From positions 1 to 15,271 of the forward strand of contig UQLN01000080.1 of NCBI GenBank assembly GCA_900541965.1: a stretch of DNA of 15,271 nucleotides, written 5' to 3'. The notes beneath the pieces were generated by a model, which searched no databases, was not told the DNA's origin, and saw only the letters and a program-made list of their open reading frames with translations. Positions within the stretch are counted from its first letter, which is position 1. Each line of letters begins with the position of its first letter. Source of the DNA: an uncultured Parabacteroides sp. GTDB taxonomy: Bacteria; Bacteroidota; Bacteroidia; Bacteroidales; Tannerellaceae. A program made the position numbers and the translations under genes. This document shows, piece after piece, positions 14,642 to 15,271 of this stretch.

Positions 14642-14664
14642 TGGATAGAGTTATCCTCTATCCA
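14642..14664. repeat. Hairpin in the gap upstream of the helicase
   Basis: TGGATAGAG (14642-14650) pairs with CTCTATCCA (14656-14664), 9 bp with a 5-nt loop (TTATC). On the minus strand no T tract follows, so it is not a standard terminator for the 141-residue gene. The rest of 14406-14783 is AT-rich with no supported gene and no clear -7 box for the helicase. Confidence 0.5.
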
Positions 14665-14783
14665 ACCGCAAAAATAATAAAATCCTGATAAATAGCCATA
14701 TAAAAGCATTGCATTTTTTTGTGCAAAAGTTAGAAATGACATAAAAGGAAGACAAAAGTCAATTCTCCTCCAGTAGCAATATC

Positions 14784-15209
14784 TTATACACTATTTAAAG
14801 GAAAAATATAATTTTCTTGTCCTCTAACGGACTGAATGAGTTGAAATTCTAACATTTGATTATAACAGTGGAGACCCTCAACACCTATGTATTTATACCC
14901 ATATCGTGGCGCATACTCCTTGAAGAATCGCACAAGTCCCCCCAATTCTTGTTCTTGATTCTTAGCGAAGTTGCAGTGTACAAGAATAATACACCAATCT
15001 GGAAAACCACCCACGCCCTTACTGTACTCCCACAAACGAATGTAGAGTCTCACGGGTTTGATGTTTACACCTACACAACAACCATTCTGTGTCGGTGTAA
15101 CGTGAAGGTTGTTTCTGTAACCGAACCTCTCGCAAATATAGAGGTCGAAATCCAATAAAAAATCTTTCTGTACCATTGTCGTTAATCTTTTAAATTGATA
15201 ATAAGTCAT
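14784..15209 (-). CDS. Hypothetical 141-residue protein, possibly mobile-element associated
   Basis: I do not recognise this protein with confidence. It is 141 residues, soluble, with no signal peptide. The middle (RLYIRLWEYSKGVGGFPDWCIILVHCNF) looks beta-rich, and the end (ELGGLVRFFKEYAPRYGYKYIGVEGLHCYNQMLEFQLIQ, in pieces about 88-126) has a helix-strand-helix pattern faintly like the acetyl-CoA-binding half of a GNAT domain. The glycine-rich loop is poor, so this is only a suggestion. Its ATG overlaps the stop of the gene upstream by one base (TAATG), so translation is probably coupled. About 378 bp with strong hairpins separate it from the helicase. AT-rich composition matches the rest of the island. 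Confidence 0.72.
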   Translation of the reverse strand: MTYYQFKRLTTMVQKDFLLDFDLYICERFGYRNNLHVTPTQNGCCVGVNIKPVRLYIRLWEYSKGVGGFPDWCIILVHCNFAKNQEQELGGLVRFFKEYAPRYGYKYIGVEGLHCYNQMLEFQLIQSVRGQENYIFPLNSV

Positions 15210-15271
15210 TATAATTTCATGCCACGCTTGCGCTTGGCTTTCTTCTTCTTTCGTAGTATCTCCGCCATTTC
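15209..15271 (-). CDS. C-terminal tail of a Lys/Arg-rich protein (cut by window edge)
   Basis: The minus-strand frame running in from the edge reads EMAEILRKKKKAKRKRGMKL and stops with TAA at 15211-15209. The stop shares one base with the ATG of the next gene (TAATG), a standard translational-coupling arrangement, which supports it as a real coding end. The basic tail suggests nucleic-acid contact. Nothing more can be said from 20 residues. Confidence 0.6.
   Translation of the reverse strand, partial: EMAEILRKKKKAKRKRGMKL

Noticed and set aside
14459..14664. Retron ncRNA or hammerhead ribozyme
   Set aside because: No reverse transcriptase is encoded nearby, and CTGATTG followed by AAAAC does not match the hammerhead core CUGAUGA...GAAA.
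14557..14742. 61-residue minus-strand frame in the gap before the helicase
   Set aside because: It runs through the 9-bp hairpin and into the arm of the large inverted repeat, has no ribosome binding site I can see and no recognisable domain.

Overview
The window looks like a chromosomal segment from a gut Bacteroidales (Bacteroides or Parabacteroides type). The support is: promoter boxes of the Bacteroides form (-7 TAnnTTTG with a -33 TTG/TTTG), A-rich leaders with weak Shine-Dalgarno sequences, short-signal lipoproteins, a DUF5053 protein, and DUF5009/HGSNAT-like membrane acyltransferases. Every gene I can support is on the minus strand, so transcription runs from high to low coordinates.

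Positions 4294 down to 1 hold a drug-efflux-type operon: TetR regulator, TolC-like outer-membrane protein, HlyD/YbhG-like lipoprotein adaptor, and two ABC ATPases. The second ATPase is cut by the window edge, and the ABC-2 permeases probably follow outside. The ATPases match the two halves of the fused E. coli YbhF, here as separate genes. The TetR promoter carries a palindrome over its -7 box. Three more palindromes at an exact 22-bp period sit before the adaptor gene and share a core with it.

Positions 9394 down to 4416 hold two tandem paralogous HGSNAT/DUF5009 membrane proteins, an iron-sulfur L-serine dehydratase (sdaA), a DUF5053 protein with its own promoter, and a GH43-like lipoprotein ending at an intrinsic terminator. 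The gene-free stretch 9395-9852 holds a promoter that fixes the start of the first membrane protein, a second array of 22-bp palindromic repeats, a promoter pair, and a run of hairpins that may be a small RNA or structured leader.

Positions 9853-15271 are visibly more AT-rich and look acquired. They encode a RecD-like SF1 helicase broken by a +1 frameshift, followed 13 bp later by an 842-residue protein with TPR-like helices and a cold-shock/OB-like C-terminal half. Upstream lie a 118-bp imperfect inverted repeat with a perfect palindromic tip, an unrecognised 141-residue gene, and the Lys/Arg-rich tail of another gene joined to it by a TAATG overlap. The helicase plus TPR/OB pair with its structured leader is the best candidate here for an undescribed (perhaps defence or mobile-element) system, but its function is inference.
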